64,000 bases of DNA from contig KN880502.1 in NCBI GenBank assembly GCA_000934385.1, positions 46,068-110,067 on the forward strand, read 5' to 3'. Below, piece after piece: positions 23,932 through 34,345 of this stretch; position 1 is the first letter of the stretch; the number at the start of each line of letters is the position of its first letter. The notes under the pieces were generated by a model. The model saw only the letters and a list, made by a program, of their open reading frames with translations. It was not told the DNA's origin and made no database searches. Both the position numbers and the translations under genes were made by a program. Origin of the DNA: Cylindrobasidium torrendii FP15055 ss-10 (taxonomy: Eukaryota > Basidiomycota > Agaricomycetes > Agaricales > Physalacriaceae).

Positions 23932-25084
23932 TCACAGCCTTTCTTTTGCCCACTCGACGAAGTCATCAATAGTAGAGGGCCAGGTGTCTGTCCACACCAT
24001 CAATATTAGCTTCCAAATACAAGGTAGATTGACATACCAAGGGCGTTGAACCTCTCCAGTCTACTGTCCATGCTCCGCACGAAGTCCAAGAACATTTGCC
24101 ATGTGTCTTTGCTGACGCCCTTCCCGCCCTTCGTTTCCATGTACTCCGTCCATAGATCTGTGAGCTGTGGTGTCCACCCAGTTTCTCCTGGTGGTGGGAG
24201 AGCCTCGTCGCCGTCTTCTGTCGCGACGTAGTGCGCGAGCGCCTGTCCGCTGAGCCCGGCCGGGATGAGAAGACCCCAGAACGGAAGCGCCGAGTCCATC
24301 GCTTGGAAAGCATTAAACCAAAGGCGCGACGATGACAATTAGAGGACACACCCAAACTGCGCTGACCCTCGTTCCGTCCAAAGTCAAACGTGTGGTTGTA
24401 CACCTTCTTGAAGTACGCGGGATCCGAGTGGAGCTTGGCGCGTATCCGTGGGAGAACAGAGCGTATGCCCTCGAGGGAGTCACATCTATGCCGTGTGATG
24501 AGTCGAGGAGAGGCGACTGAGACTGTGACGCACCCAAGCACCTTCCATCCATCGATCCACGGTTGACGTTCCCAGCTGCCCATCTTCTTGCTCTTCAGGT
24601 CAGTTGCGATCGCCAGCAGAACGACATCGTCCAGCGCCAGTCCTATGTCTTCACAGAACTGCATGGTCCCATCGATGCCGATAAGGTCTTCCTGAATATC
24701 TTGGTCTGCCATGCACGCGTGAGATTACCGTCCCCACTCCGGGCAAAGGGCAAGACCCACCTTTGTATTTGTCGAAAATAGCGTTGAGCTTGGTTGTGCT
24801 GGGTCCAGCCTTGTTGGAAGAGGCAGCAAGCGGGGTGCCACCGTTCATGAAGTACTCGTCGACCGCGCGGTCTAAACGTTTGTGCTTATCCAGATATTGC
24901 TTCGCGACCTTGGGGCTACACGAAGAGCAAAATCAGATGAGTAGAACCTAGAACGGCAGGAAAGACGGACTTGGCTCCAGTAACACCGCAGAAATTCGAG
25001 ATCTCAGCGTCGGCGGCGGACTTCCTGGACGACTAAGGGTGGTGTCAAGAAATGAGAAGGGTATTCAAAGACGGCACGAACCAT
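23932..25084 (-). CDS. DCN1: DCN1, defective-in-cullin-neddylation protein (PONY domain)
   Basis: Scaffold-type E3 for transfer of Nedd8/Rub1 to cullins. The N-terminal UBA-like region is AEISNFCGVTGAK followed by VAKQYLDKHKRLDRAVDEYF. The PONY (DUF298) domain follows: DIQEDLIGIDGTMQFCEDIG, DDVVLLAIATDLKSKKMG, SLEGIRSVLPRIRAKL, YFKKVYNHTFDFGRNEGQRS, DSALPFWGLLIP, DTWQMFLDFVRSM, and the hallmark end WPSTIDDFVEWAKERL. The stop is at 23932-23934. The start codon at 25084 appears to sit alone before the first intron (ATG then GTTCGTGCC), giving MSSRKSAADAE after splicing; this first exon of only the ATG is my inference. Other introns fall near 24900-24965, 24715-24760, 24490-24540, 24310-24350 and 23990-24040. 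Confidence 0.88.
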
Positions 25085-25407
25085 CGCTGCAATGCTTCAG
25101 TGATTGCAAGTGGAGTCTAAGATGGTGTATGTAGACGGTGGTGAACGATGCGGTGATGAATCGATTGGAAGTGGTTGCGGAACCCTAACCTCAGCCTGAG
25201 GTTGATGCCGGCCGAATGCTTAGCGTTGTGGCGGCACCTCCGGCCAGCAGTATTTAATGACTGTTACAAGGACCACGAATTCCGAATGACCAGATATCGG
25301 GAAGCCTATATAATGTATTTGAATATCACTGAGCTTACCCATAAGTATGGGCCAAAACCAATGTCAGAAATGGACTTGCGCACCACGTGATCGCGTCAAG
25401 TAACTCA
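25085..25407. other. DCN1 promoter region
   Basis: About 320 bp upstream of DCN1 up to the inverted-repeat element. It contains TATATAATG (about 25308-25317) and a CACGTG at 25384-25389. No ORF of merit. Confidence 0.4.
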
Positions 25408-25785
25408 CCATGGTTAGGGCTCCGAACCGTGCCGTGTTTTCACGGCGACAAGACGGTCACGGTGCAAGTACGGTGACGGACGGTGTCAGATATATAAGCT
25501 TTTTACACGGACGGTTCACGGTGTCCGTGTACCGTGTCTACCGTGTAATACGGTGGCCATACGGTGCGGTTGGCAAACCTGGCTAGCAATACAAAGCTAC
25601 TGCCCAAAAAGGTAAATCTTGATGTCACCGCACGGTTTCGAGCCACCGTGTACTCACCGTGAACCCACCGTGATAAACACGGCCGTGTCCGTCTAAGCAC
25701 CGTAATGAACACGGCCGTGACCGCACGAGCACCGGTTTGAGACGGTGGTGACCGTCCGTGACACGGTTCGGAGCCCTAACCATGG
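25408..25785. mobile_element. MITE with perfect terminal inverted repeats (about 0.37 kb)
   Basis: A perfect 24-bp inverted repeat brackets this stretch (25408-25431 and 25762-25785). The inner 18 bases read TTAGGGCTCCGAACCGTG on the left and the exact complement on the right. The outer CCATGG on each side is itself palindromic, so it could be a 6-bp target duplication or part of the repeat; a TA duplication just inside (TTA/TAA) is also possible. The interior has no coding capacity and is dominated by more than twenty ACGGT/ACCGT-type units in both orientations, so it could fold extensively. It fits a non-autonomous DNA transposon; the superfamily cannot be settled here. Confidence 0.8.
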
Positions 25786-26606
25786 TCCTGGTCCTGGTCC
25801 AATGTCCATGGACATTGGACACCACAGTCGCGTTAAAGCGTTGTATCGTTATTAAATTAATGAACTTCCTTACCGTGAACTGCACTCTTACATCCATCTG
25901 TCAATCCAACTCACTCGCATTCAATATCAGCGTAACTTAGCCACCTCAAGGCGCACTCTGGACTAGGATGCGCATATCAAGCAGTGCAGCCCCCTCGTCG
26001 TGAGGTAAAAACCGACACCAAAAAATACTCAATGCTACGTGTAGATCCGTGGGTTAGCACACTCTTGCACAGTCTTCAACGCTCCGGAAGTGAAGAGTGT
26101 TAGCATAGAATGCCACTAAAACGTGCCCCGAGACGGATTGCGAGCTCTTGCCAGAAGTTTCTGTCTGGCTGGCAGGGCTCTGGGCATGGCGCAATGATTC
26201 CACATCCCCGGCGTTCAAGATTGTTGTCCCTGGCTGAATTTGTAGGGATGGATTTGCAAGCGTCCACACTGGCAGTCACGACTGTTGTTCCCCGCATCGG
26301 GCGACACGATGAGCACGATGGCGCACGGTGATGGAGACTCGACTGATCGCCCCGCTGGCGTTCTTTGTCTTCTCGCTATCAATGCCTGCTGGCCTAAACA
26401 GCCGCTTAAACAACGCCACCGATGCATATATATATGGCCACCGTCGACCACGCTGCGATGCCTCTGCCACCTGCGCCCATCACCGTCGTCGTCGCTACCG
26501 CCGCCCCCGCCGCCGAGCTCATTGTGCTCCCGCCTCGTTCGGGGTCGCCCATTTCCAATTCCATCTGGATCCGCATTTGGAAGGACAAACCCCTATCGGA
26601 TTAAAG
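25786..26606. other. intergenic, F-box gene upstream region
   Basis: Contains a TATATATATA run at about 26426-26436 that may serve the F-box gene starting at 26607. No gene recognised. The frame open upstream from 26328 lacks family features before the ATG at 26607. Confidence 0.4.
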
Positions 26607-27959
26607 ATGATTGACCCAGACGAAATAATTTGCACGGATCCTTCTGTCAACCTGCTCCCATCACCACTTTTTGCTCCCCAGCCATCCTCGCGTGGAATGT
26701 CGGGCATGTCTCGTCTCCCGCAGGAGCTGGTGGACCATATCATCGACCATCTCTACGACGACCTCCCGACTCTCCGGACTTGTGCCGCGGTCTGCAGTCA
26801 GTGGCTGCCCCCAAGCCGCGTCCATCTCTTTTCAAAGGTCCAGCTCGACCTCGGCCCCCAGGACGGCTCTTGTGAACGCCTTCTCATCATCCTCGACGCT
26901 GCACCCCAGCTCGTGCCATGTGTAAAGGAGCTTCGGATAGTGGCAGACTGCAGTCAAAGCCAGGATAGCGAAGACGCAATACCGGACAGTACGGCCATCT
27001 TTCTCCCCATTCTTCTTAAGACGTTCACCCACGTCCGCCGGCTCGAGCTCACCGCGAGCGAAGCATTCACCCCTGCCTCTTGGGACACCCTTCCCCATCC
27101 CATCCGACAATCGTTTGAATCACTTTTCCACGCCCCATCGCTCGTCTACGTCCGTCTGGGACTCTGGGCATTCCGGAGTTGGAACCTCCTACTCTCCATG
27201 TTCGCCCACAGTCCATCCATACGCGGCCTGGCCTTACGCGAAATCGAGTTTTCGGACTATGACATCGGGCCATACGATGGCGACCAGCCCATGACGCCGC
27301 CTCTGCTCGAGTTCCTCACGCTCGACTACGTCGAGTGCAGTGGTGTCCAAGACGAATGGGCTCGCCGGCCATGGGGCATCGACGGCGTCCGCGAGTTCCG
27401 CCTCGCACATTCAGCAGAACGGTGCGGCCTCACCCTGCTGCATGCCCTCGGAGATTCCCTAGAACACCTGCACCTTAAACCGGGAACGAGTCCTTGTACG
27501 TCGTTTGCTTCCCGCCGTCCCTTGCATCGTGTTGCTAACCCTTGCCCTAAAGGTAAACCGGAGCCCATGAGTCTCAAGGGCTGCCCGAACCTAAGGTCAT
27601 TGCGCCTGACGGTCGAGGACTACCCGGATATCTGGTTTTGCGTGCTCGATATCCTGTCTACTATTGCCCCGGACGCTCCCCTCGAGCGCATCGCCATCGA
27701 ATTCTTCATCGACCCAAAACACCTGCAGTGCTGGCCGGACCTTGACGCGGCGCTCACACGGTTCCAGTCGCTGCGAGACGTGGCAATAGGCGTTTTTGCG
27801 CCTCGTACCGCACCAGAGTTCCAAAAGGTGTCGGACGAGATGGAGAGCATCGATGGGAAGGGTGTTCTGCGTGTATACCAGCTTGCGCTGAGAAGCCATG
27901 TGCAGCGCGTGTGTTCGGGGCTGACGCCGAGTATCAGCAGGTTTGAAGAATGCTTGTAG
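26607..27959 (+). CDS. F-box protein of the basidiomycete-expanded type
   Basis: Likely substrate adaptor of an SCF ubiquitin ligase. The F-box is near the N-terminus: SRLPQELVDHIIDHLYDDLP, then LRTCAAVCSQWLPPSRVHLF. The remainder is leucine-rich with irregular LRR-like strands (VKELRIVA, VRRLELTASEAF, PSIRGLALREIEF, LEFLTLDYVEC, SLEHLHLKPG, LRSLRLTVEDY), the usual architecture of these fungal F-box proteins. One intron is supported, 27496-27552 (57 nt, GTACGTCG to CCTAAAG); since its length is a multiple of three and it contains no stop, retention would still give an open frame. The ATG at 26607 is preferred; MSGMSRLPQEL further in is an alternative. The substrate is unknown. Confidence 0.82.
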   Translation: MIDPDEIICTDPSVNLLPSPLFAPQPSSRGMSGMSRLPQELVDHIIDHLYDDLPTLRTCAAVCSQWLPPSRVHLFSKVQLDLGPQDGSCERLLIILDAAPQLVPCVKELRIVADCSQSQDSEDAIPDSTAIFLPILLKTFTHVRRLELTASEAFTPASWDTLPHPIRQSFESLFHAPSLVYVRLGLWAFRSWNLLLSMFAHSPSIRGLALREIEFSDYDIGPYDGDQPMTPPLLEFLTLDYVECSGVQDEWARRPWGIDGVREFRLAHSAERCGLTLLHALGDSLEHLHLKPGTSPCTSFASRRPLHRVANPCPKGKPEPMSLKGCPNLRSLRLTVEDYPDIWFCVLDILSTIAPDAPLERIAIEFFIDPKHLQCWPDLDAALTRFQSLRDVAIGVFAPRTAPEFQKVSDEMESIDGKGVLRVYQLALRSHVQRVCSGLTPSISRFEECL

Positions 27960-28831
27960 ACGCTTTAATGTGAATTGTACATACCCTACATTATGACTTT
28001 TGTGATGATACGACGATGGATTGACAATGGACACACACCTCACTCTTGATATGGATGTGCTTTCGATATGGTTTCGATGTTATGCTTTGATACTTTTGGG
28101 CGCGGAGAAATGGGTCTGGATAGATGAATACAGCAGGAGAGGGTGTGCACTTGTTCGTGGGATGAGATAGGTCGTGTCCTCGATGTCCCAGCACTTACTC
28201 CTTTGACTTGAGCCGAAAGAGTGCTATGCTTTTCACTATTCCTTTTAATGCGAAGAGAATACATAGATGATAGAGAGAGATGAATAAATCCAAAACAAGA
28301 TCGTCTAATTCATCTGATTGTTGCAAGCCAGCGAGATCGAGCCGTAGGTCTACTAAACCACAATGGGAGTAAGTATGCTTTGGTCTTGAGTGCACAGGCC
28401 TTGTACTATGTAGTGTTATATGGGTAGCTGATAAGATGCAGCCCAACGAACACATATGATGAAGTTGGGTACAACTTTGAACTGCATCACCGTGGACGGC
28501 GTCTGAGCTCGTCGTAGACAAGCAAACTAAACGGTGTCAAATTCATGGCTGAACGGAGCAATAGTTTTCGAGTTATGAATAGATCGTAGCTCATGCCAGT
28601 TAGAATTATAATTTATGAGCTGTGGTCGACGACGGACGACTAGGCGCTCGCGCACGGACCTGGCTCGACTCAGCACGTGAGGAGATATCCAGATCACGTG
28701 GTGGGAAATGCCCAGATCGGGGACATCAGTACCCCGGCCACCCTCTTATGTTGCGTGCCCACGTTTTCGCCTTCCTTACATTCTTACCACATCGTGCACT
28801 CGTCTCTTTCTCTCCGTTACTTCGCAAGACC
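27960..28831. other. intergenic, kinase 2 promoter
   Basis: About 870 bp, AT-rich to about 28620. The final 160 bp carry the kinase promoter module. No gene recognised. Confidence 0.45.
28674..28729 (+). promoter_or_regulatory. paired CACGTG plus GATC-N5-CATCAG module, kinase 2
   Basis: CACGTG at 28674-28679 and again at 28695-28700 (21-bp repeat), GATC at 28715-28718 and CATCAG at 28724-28729. The CATCAG ends 102 bp before the ATG at 28832. Order and spacing match the modules of the other two kinase paralogues. Confidence 0.62.
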
Positions 28832-30822
28832 ATGCCACCAAGAGCCGCAAACCCTCAGAACGGTCCCGTTAACGATGAGGGGAAGAAGAATAGACGCAAG
28901 AGAGCTGCCGTCGATATGGAAGTCGGTGAAAGACGCGCGCAGCCAGCTAGAGGAGTTAAGGGCAAAGGTGTCGTCAACACACGCACCCAACTGCAGGGGA
29001 AGAAGAGTGCGTTCATGACACTTTCAATGTGGCATTGTATTGTGACTTATTGTGTATAGCGGCGGCAGGCCCACCGAAGAAGACGACCAAGTCCAAGACC
29101 AACGGTCCCCCCGCTAAGAAGACCAAGACTACTCATGTCGTGCCGGACTCGACGGTCAGCGATGCAGAGCCTGAGTCAGATGCCATAGTTGGTGACGGTG
29201 CTGGTACGCATTTGGAGTTTGCAACAACAAGATTTTTTCTTGCTGACTGATCCATTGCAGCACTGCTAGCACTCATGTCTCCCTCTATATCAACGGTATC
29301 GAGGCGTCCAAAAGTTGCCAACGTGCCGGCCCCTCCAAACGGAGCAACCTCCGTGATGACCACCATACACATTCTGTCGGACAATTCCACCGTGCCAGAT
29401 TCACTTGCCGGGAGTCAAGGGCAGGTAGACCCTGGTTCGCGTCGGGAGTCACTTTCGCTGTCGGGGCCTCCTTCCAATACTGGCGCCGAGAAGTCCGATT
29501 CGGAAGCTGGTGTCGTTGAACCAGCTGGACCGGGGGACTTCACTCTCCTTCGGGTGCTGGGCAATCAAGACGCTGCCAAATCATTCCTCGCTCGGAAGAA
29601 AGGATCGGATGCGCTCTTTGTCCTCAAATCTTTCAACAAGAGCGTTGTTGTCAGAGAACAACTTGTCGATAACGTTGTCACACAACAAGAAATCCTCAAG
29701 TATCTTGCTTCAGCCAGGTCAAAGCACCCATTCGTGGCTGAGTTGAAGCGAAGTTTCCAAAGCCCGACCCATCTTTTCCTTGTCCTGGTAAGCACATAGT
29801 TCCAGCCGGTCTTCGACATTCCATTCACCGTGAAACCAGGACTTCTATCCTGGCGGAAATCTCAGGACAGTCCTCACATGGCAGAAGACCGTTCTGGATC
29901 CAAAACTCGCCAAATTCTACTTGCGCGAAATTGTTGAAGGCTTAACAAGCCTACACCGCGAGCGCATCGTGCATCGCGATGTCAGGCCAGAGAACATTCT
30001 CATTGACCGCGATGGTCACATCGTCATCAGCGGATTCGACCTCGCGAAGCAGCTGCGTGAATCAAGTGAGCTTTTCGCCGTTAAGCCCGGCAACAGTGCC
30101 GCCCCGATAGCCTTGGAATGCATGGCCCCAGAGCTCATCAAGTACAAATCATACGCGTATTCGGTGGATTATTGGGCACTGGGTGTCATTGCGTACGAGA
30201 TGACTACGGGTCTTGTCAGTGTCCTCGCCTCTTATTTGCGACTTCCTATTAATCGCATTATTTTCAGCGGCCGTTATATCAGAAGACTTTTCAGGATGCG
30301 GCTCGCTTCATCATGGGGAGCGATGAGTTGGTATTCCCAAAAGAATTTCAAGCAGGTGCAGACGCAGAGGCATTTATCCGCACGGTGAGCCCTTTGAATG
30401 CTGAAATGAGAGCACTATACTAATACAAAGTACAGCTGCTACACCAGGATGCTTCCAAAAGGCCGTCAGAACTCAATATCAAAAATCACGCCTACTTTGC
30501 TCAAGAGGGTGCGGCGTCTTGGGACGAAGTGCGCACCAAGGCCATCATTCGTACGTTCAGCCTTACATGTAGAGTCGCAACTTACTCATGTTTCTTCTTA
30601 GCTCCCTATGTCCCAGACGTGGACCCATCAGTCTTGAACGACACGCAAAACCTTTCGCAGGAGTCCCTGAACATGGATTCGGGTTTGGATGTCGCGAATG
30701 AGGAATTCGATGATTACGACTACGACCCGGAGGGCGAGCTGCAGTTATCAACAATGTCCTCCTTTATCTCGGACGACGCAATTAGTGGGAACGATGTGTC
30801 GAGAACCTCTGTATCAATTTAG
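28832..30822 (+). CDS. AGC-like kinase paralogue 2 of 3, probable pseudokinase
   Basis: Basic N-terminal tail (KGKGVVNTRTQLQGKK, KTTKSKTNGPPAKKTKTTH), a Ser-rich spacer, then a kinase fold. Compared with its paralogues several catalytic motifs are altered. The glycine loop is LLRVLGNQDAAKSFL (second and third Gly lost), and the helix-C Glu position reads Gln (TQQEILKYL against SERDVLAKL). The DFG triad reads GFD in ISGFDLAKQL. The VAIK Lys (FVLKSFNK), the HRD loop (IVHRDVRPENILID) and the APE motif (CMAPELIK) are kept. The frame is open across the exons, so this is a maintained gene rather than a decayed one. Introns fall near 29000-29060, 29200-29260, 29788-29840, 30218-30268, 30385-30436 and 30552-30600. 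The C-terminus is acidic (NEEFDDYDYDPEGELQLST) and ends at 30822, though an alternative last exon may exist at 30857-30963. A regulatory or scaffold role is inferred, not shown. Confidence 0.75.
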
Positions 30823-32497
30823 ACACCATTTGTACTTGTATCCAATAGAGCATATGCAACGATCATTCAGACACCCATTGTCAGTGAGATTATTGAAGAT
30901 GAAAGCATAAACATCGACCGTGATTGCTGGGAGTCTGACGCACCAATGATTGAGGTTGCTTGAACGTCCGTCGAACACATCTATACACGCTGGCTCATTG
31001 GGGTCAATATGGGGTCAATGAGGCCGGAACTATGGCGGCGGAGGTAGCAAGACAGGTCTGTTTTGTAAGTTGCAGAGTAGATTAATCTGTGTGGCAGGCA
31101 TTCGCGTTTATGGATATGTCAATGGCAACAATGAGCGAAGGACACTGAGGTGGCTACTGTGAGAACTTGATCCGAGATTCCGAGTTGTGTAGTCGATCGT
31201 GTCACGGTCATGGCTCTTACTTCTCGATGGCTCTACCACCACCATCATTGCATCCTTGAGGCGACTTACGACAGGGGACGCCGGCAGGCCACACCCATTT
31301 TCAGAGCTGGAAAAACGAAGATGCAGGACTCAAGATTGCAACCGTGTTTCCCCAGGCGCTTCTCAATCGTCCACCTGGGTTTATCCATTGAGTCCTCGGA
31401 TTCACCGCGAGTTGAGTCAATCTTTGTTTCCTTTTCAACTAACGACTTTCGCCATTTCCCGAACAATATTCTCCGCCATCTTTGGACTGTGGCCTTCGAC
31501 CCATAAGTCAAATCCCTCCCTTCGAATCCCCGAGGTCTCTGTGTTCGCATACAGTCTGTCCGTGCTCCGGCTCACCCCGCCCAAGTTATTGAGCCCAATG
31601 TCTAAACACGCGATATGACTAGCCGGTTCTATCCAAGTTGGCACACTCGGCTATGCCGAATCCCGCGCCAGCACAAGTGGGCACGCAGGCTATGCTGCGT
31701 AAACGGTAGCCTGCGTCCCCAAGCTTTGCCCCGCGCTCATCACTGCGACAGGCTTTCTTCGTCTGGCCTAAAAACAAGTCGTTATAAGTGCGAATCGGAA
31801 AGTCAGAATGCTTTGTAACATCCCTCGCGTCACGGCGGTCACTAGCTGTTGTCTCTAGGATATCCGCTTCAAATACCAGTACCGTCTTCGCATCATCAAC
31901 CGTGCCACTTTATTGCAACATCCACGAGCGTCTTTGTGTTGAGCATTAGTGTACTTTATACGAGTAGCTATTATTACATTGTGCAATGGAAATTCTGCCA
32001 GTGGGCTTGATGATTTGCATCGGTGTCAGGATACAAGTTGGATGCTTTGCTGAGTTCTGGGACGGATAGCGTGAGCACTCATGCACATCTCAAGTCCATT
32101 ACTACTTATCCTGCTACTACCCTATTTCTCTGGTGCTTATGCACTAGTTCGGATACTTGAGTATGACTGCGTAGAATTCTTCAATGATCATGGCATTCAA
32201 TCTTGATTACCTCCCCATAAAATGTCAGGGAGTTAGAAAGTAAGTTTTTTTCGCACTTCCCTTATTGCTTAGCGGCGTGCGGGCTTGCCCGACGCGCGCA
32301 TACCGGGTACCGCCACACCAAGCGCTTGGATTTCGGCTTACACACGTGATATCACGTGATGGGAAGGACAACGATCGTGCCCATCAGCGTCCGGGCGGTG
32401 GGTGGCCGAGGGCGATATGATGCCATGCACACGTTGTCAACTACCTTGCCTACCCTCATATCCCTCATATCCCCTAAGCCAAATTTGCTTGCAAACC
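30823..32497. other. intergenic between kinase 2 and kinase 3
   Basis: About 1.7 kb. A short acidic frame at about 30857-30963 (TPIVSEIIEDESINIDRD, WESDAPMIEVA and a stop) may be an alternative 3' exon of kinase 2. From 31000 to 32280 I see only short frames on both strands. The promoter module of kinase 3 sits at 32343-32387. Confidence 0.4.
32343..32387 (+). promoter_or_regulatory. paired CACGTG plus GATC-N5-CATCAG module, kinase 3
   Basis: CACGTG at 32343-32348 and 32353-32358 (10-bp repeat, CACACGTGATATCACGTGAT), GATC at 32373-32376, CATCAG at 32382-32387, and the ATG at 32498 (110 bp later). It has the same grammar as upstream of the other two kinase genes, with the E-box spacing shortened by about one helical turn. 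Confidence 0.62.
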
Positions 32498-34345
32498 ATG
32501 TCCGCGAAAGGCGCATTGACCGGAAAAGGCCTGGCCGTCAAGGCAGACGACGACAAGAAGACGACGGGGCGAAAAAGAAAGCATACGGATGCGGAGGAGT
32601 TGCCTGAGAGAACGAAATACGAGCGCGGAGCGAAGGCCAAGGGCGCTGAGCAGACGCGCAGGATCCTGCAGCCTCGCACGACTCGCAAAGGTGCGTTATG
32701 ACGATGTTCGATATGTCCAAGCGTCTCAACTTCAAAAGTTACTGCAGCTCCGACGAAGAAAGCGCCCAAGAACAAGAACAAGACGACTCTTCCCGCCGTC
32801 AAGAAAGCTAAAACGACTCACATCGCGACACCACCGGAGAAGAAGGCTGAGAAAGCCGCCAGTGAGGAGGTTTCTGGAGGCAAGGATGACAACGATGGTG
32901 TGTTTTGTCCTCAAATTCATGACCTTCGTTTATGCTGACTTGAACTTCTTAGCCGTTACTTCTTCCGCCCTGGAGGACAAGCTGCCTACAGTGTCTGTGG
33001 TCTCGACGGTGACGTTGGACACTCGAGTTGGTGCGCCACAATGCAGTGACGACGAAGAGTCTGCGGCAACAGTCGTGCGTCGTGTTGGAATTGAGGATTA
33101 TGGGATCTTGCGTGTCCTCGGACAGGGGGGCATGGGGAAGGTGTGCCTCGCTCGCAAGAAAGACACCAATCAGCTCTGCGCCCTAAAAGCAGTTAAGCGG
33201 AACGACATTGTCAGCCGGAACTTGCGCAAGAATATTTTTGAGGAGCAAGATATCCTCAAGCATTTATCTACGGAGCGCGACGACTCTGATGGTCAGACTC
33301 CACTCCATCCTTTCCTCGCAAAGATGCAATACAGCTTCATCAATGACAGCTATGTCTTTTTTGCTTTGGTGAGTCAAGCCCCGTGACTTACTCTACACAC
33401 GTTACTAACTATCTAAAGGAATTCTATCCCGGCGGAGACCTCTACGACCTGCTGGATCAGAAGGAACACTTCGACGCGGAGCTCACCCATTTCTACGCAA
33501 TGGAACTGGCCTCTGCACTCAGTTATCTACACGAGCAGAATATCGTTCATCGCGACCTCAAGCCTGCAAACATCCTCCTCGACCGCGAAGGGCATGTTAT
33601 TCTCACCGACTTTGGCCTGTCAAAGCGATTCTATCCGGCGGCTCCGAAGGACAACGTCTGCTGCGGGACTACCAGATACATATGTCCCGAAATGTTTGAA
33701 GGACTAGAGTACACCTTTTCTCCCGATTGGTGGTCGTTGGGGATCGTCATCTTTGAGATGTTGACCGGACAGGCTAGTAACTCTCCTTCCTTGCCACGAT
33801 CTTCTGACACATATCTCAGACGCCATTCATGAAAAAGCTGGGTAAATCGAGTAGGGAACTGGAGAACAGGATTCGCCTAGGGGAAGTAGAGATCCCAAAG
33901 AAGCTGCCGAAAAACACCAAAGATCTCATCCGCAAGGTAGGTTTTCGTTGATCTGTACAGTATGTCAGGCCATGCTGATGCTGGGATTGTCAGTTACTCA
34001 AGCGAAATCCCGACGCTCGGCTCTCGGGCGCCAACATAAAGAAACACCCGTATTTTTCATCCGTTGACTGGTCTAAGGTTTTGGCCAAGGAGTATGCCCG
34101 TAAGTTCGTATCCATAACCAGTCATTTCAAGGTCTTCATGGTCTTTCCTAGCGCCATACGTACCAACAGTGGACGATTCTCTAACCGACGCGTCAAGATT
34201 CCTCGACACAGACAGGGTTCTGGCCCAAGTCAAAGTCATTAGGAGGTCTCGTAGGTCGGAATATTCGTCAAACAATGACTACTTTGGTGGGTTCTACCAT
34301 GATGCCGCACACGATGGCCTGTCGGACACGTCTGGCCTTATTTGA
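32498..34345 (+). CDS. AGC-like Ser/Thr protein kinase, paralogue 3 of 3
   Basis: Kinase with a basic tail (KKTTGRKRKHTDAEELPERT, RGAKAKGAEQTRR, then KKAPKNKNKTTLPAVKKAKT) aligned with paralogue 1 around KGAxQT. The catalytic motifs are intact: glycine loop LRVLGQGGMGKVCLARKK, VAIK lysine in LCALKAVKR, EFYPGGDLYDLLDQKEH, catalytic loop IVHRDLKPANILLD, DFG in ILTDFGLSKRF, CCGTTRYICPEMFEG, and PDWWSLGIVIFEML. The APE motif reads CPE. After the kinase core: LPKNTKDLIRKLLKRNPDAR, then a hydrophilic tail ending DGLSDTSGLI and a stop at 34343-34345. Introns fall near 32692-32740, 32900-32950, 33368-33418, 33772-33820, 33936-33992 and 34099-34150. The substrate is unknown; the Lys/Arg tail suggests nuclear or nucleic-acid association (inference). 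Confidence 0.85.

Noticed and set aside
31199..31618. Open frames between kinase 2 and kinase 3
   Set aside because: No kinase or transposase motif on either strand; likely chance or decayed DNA.
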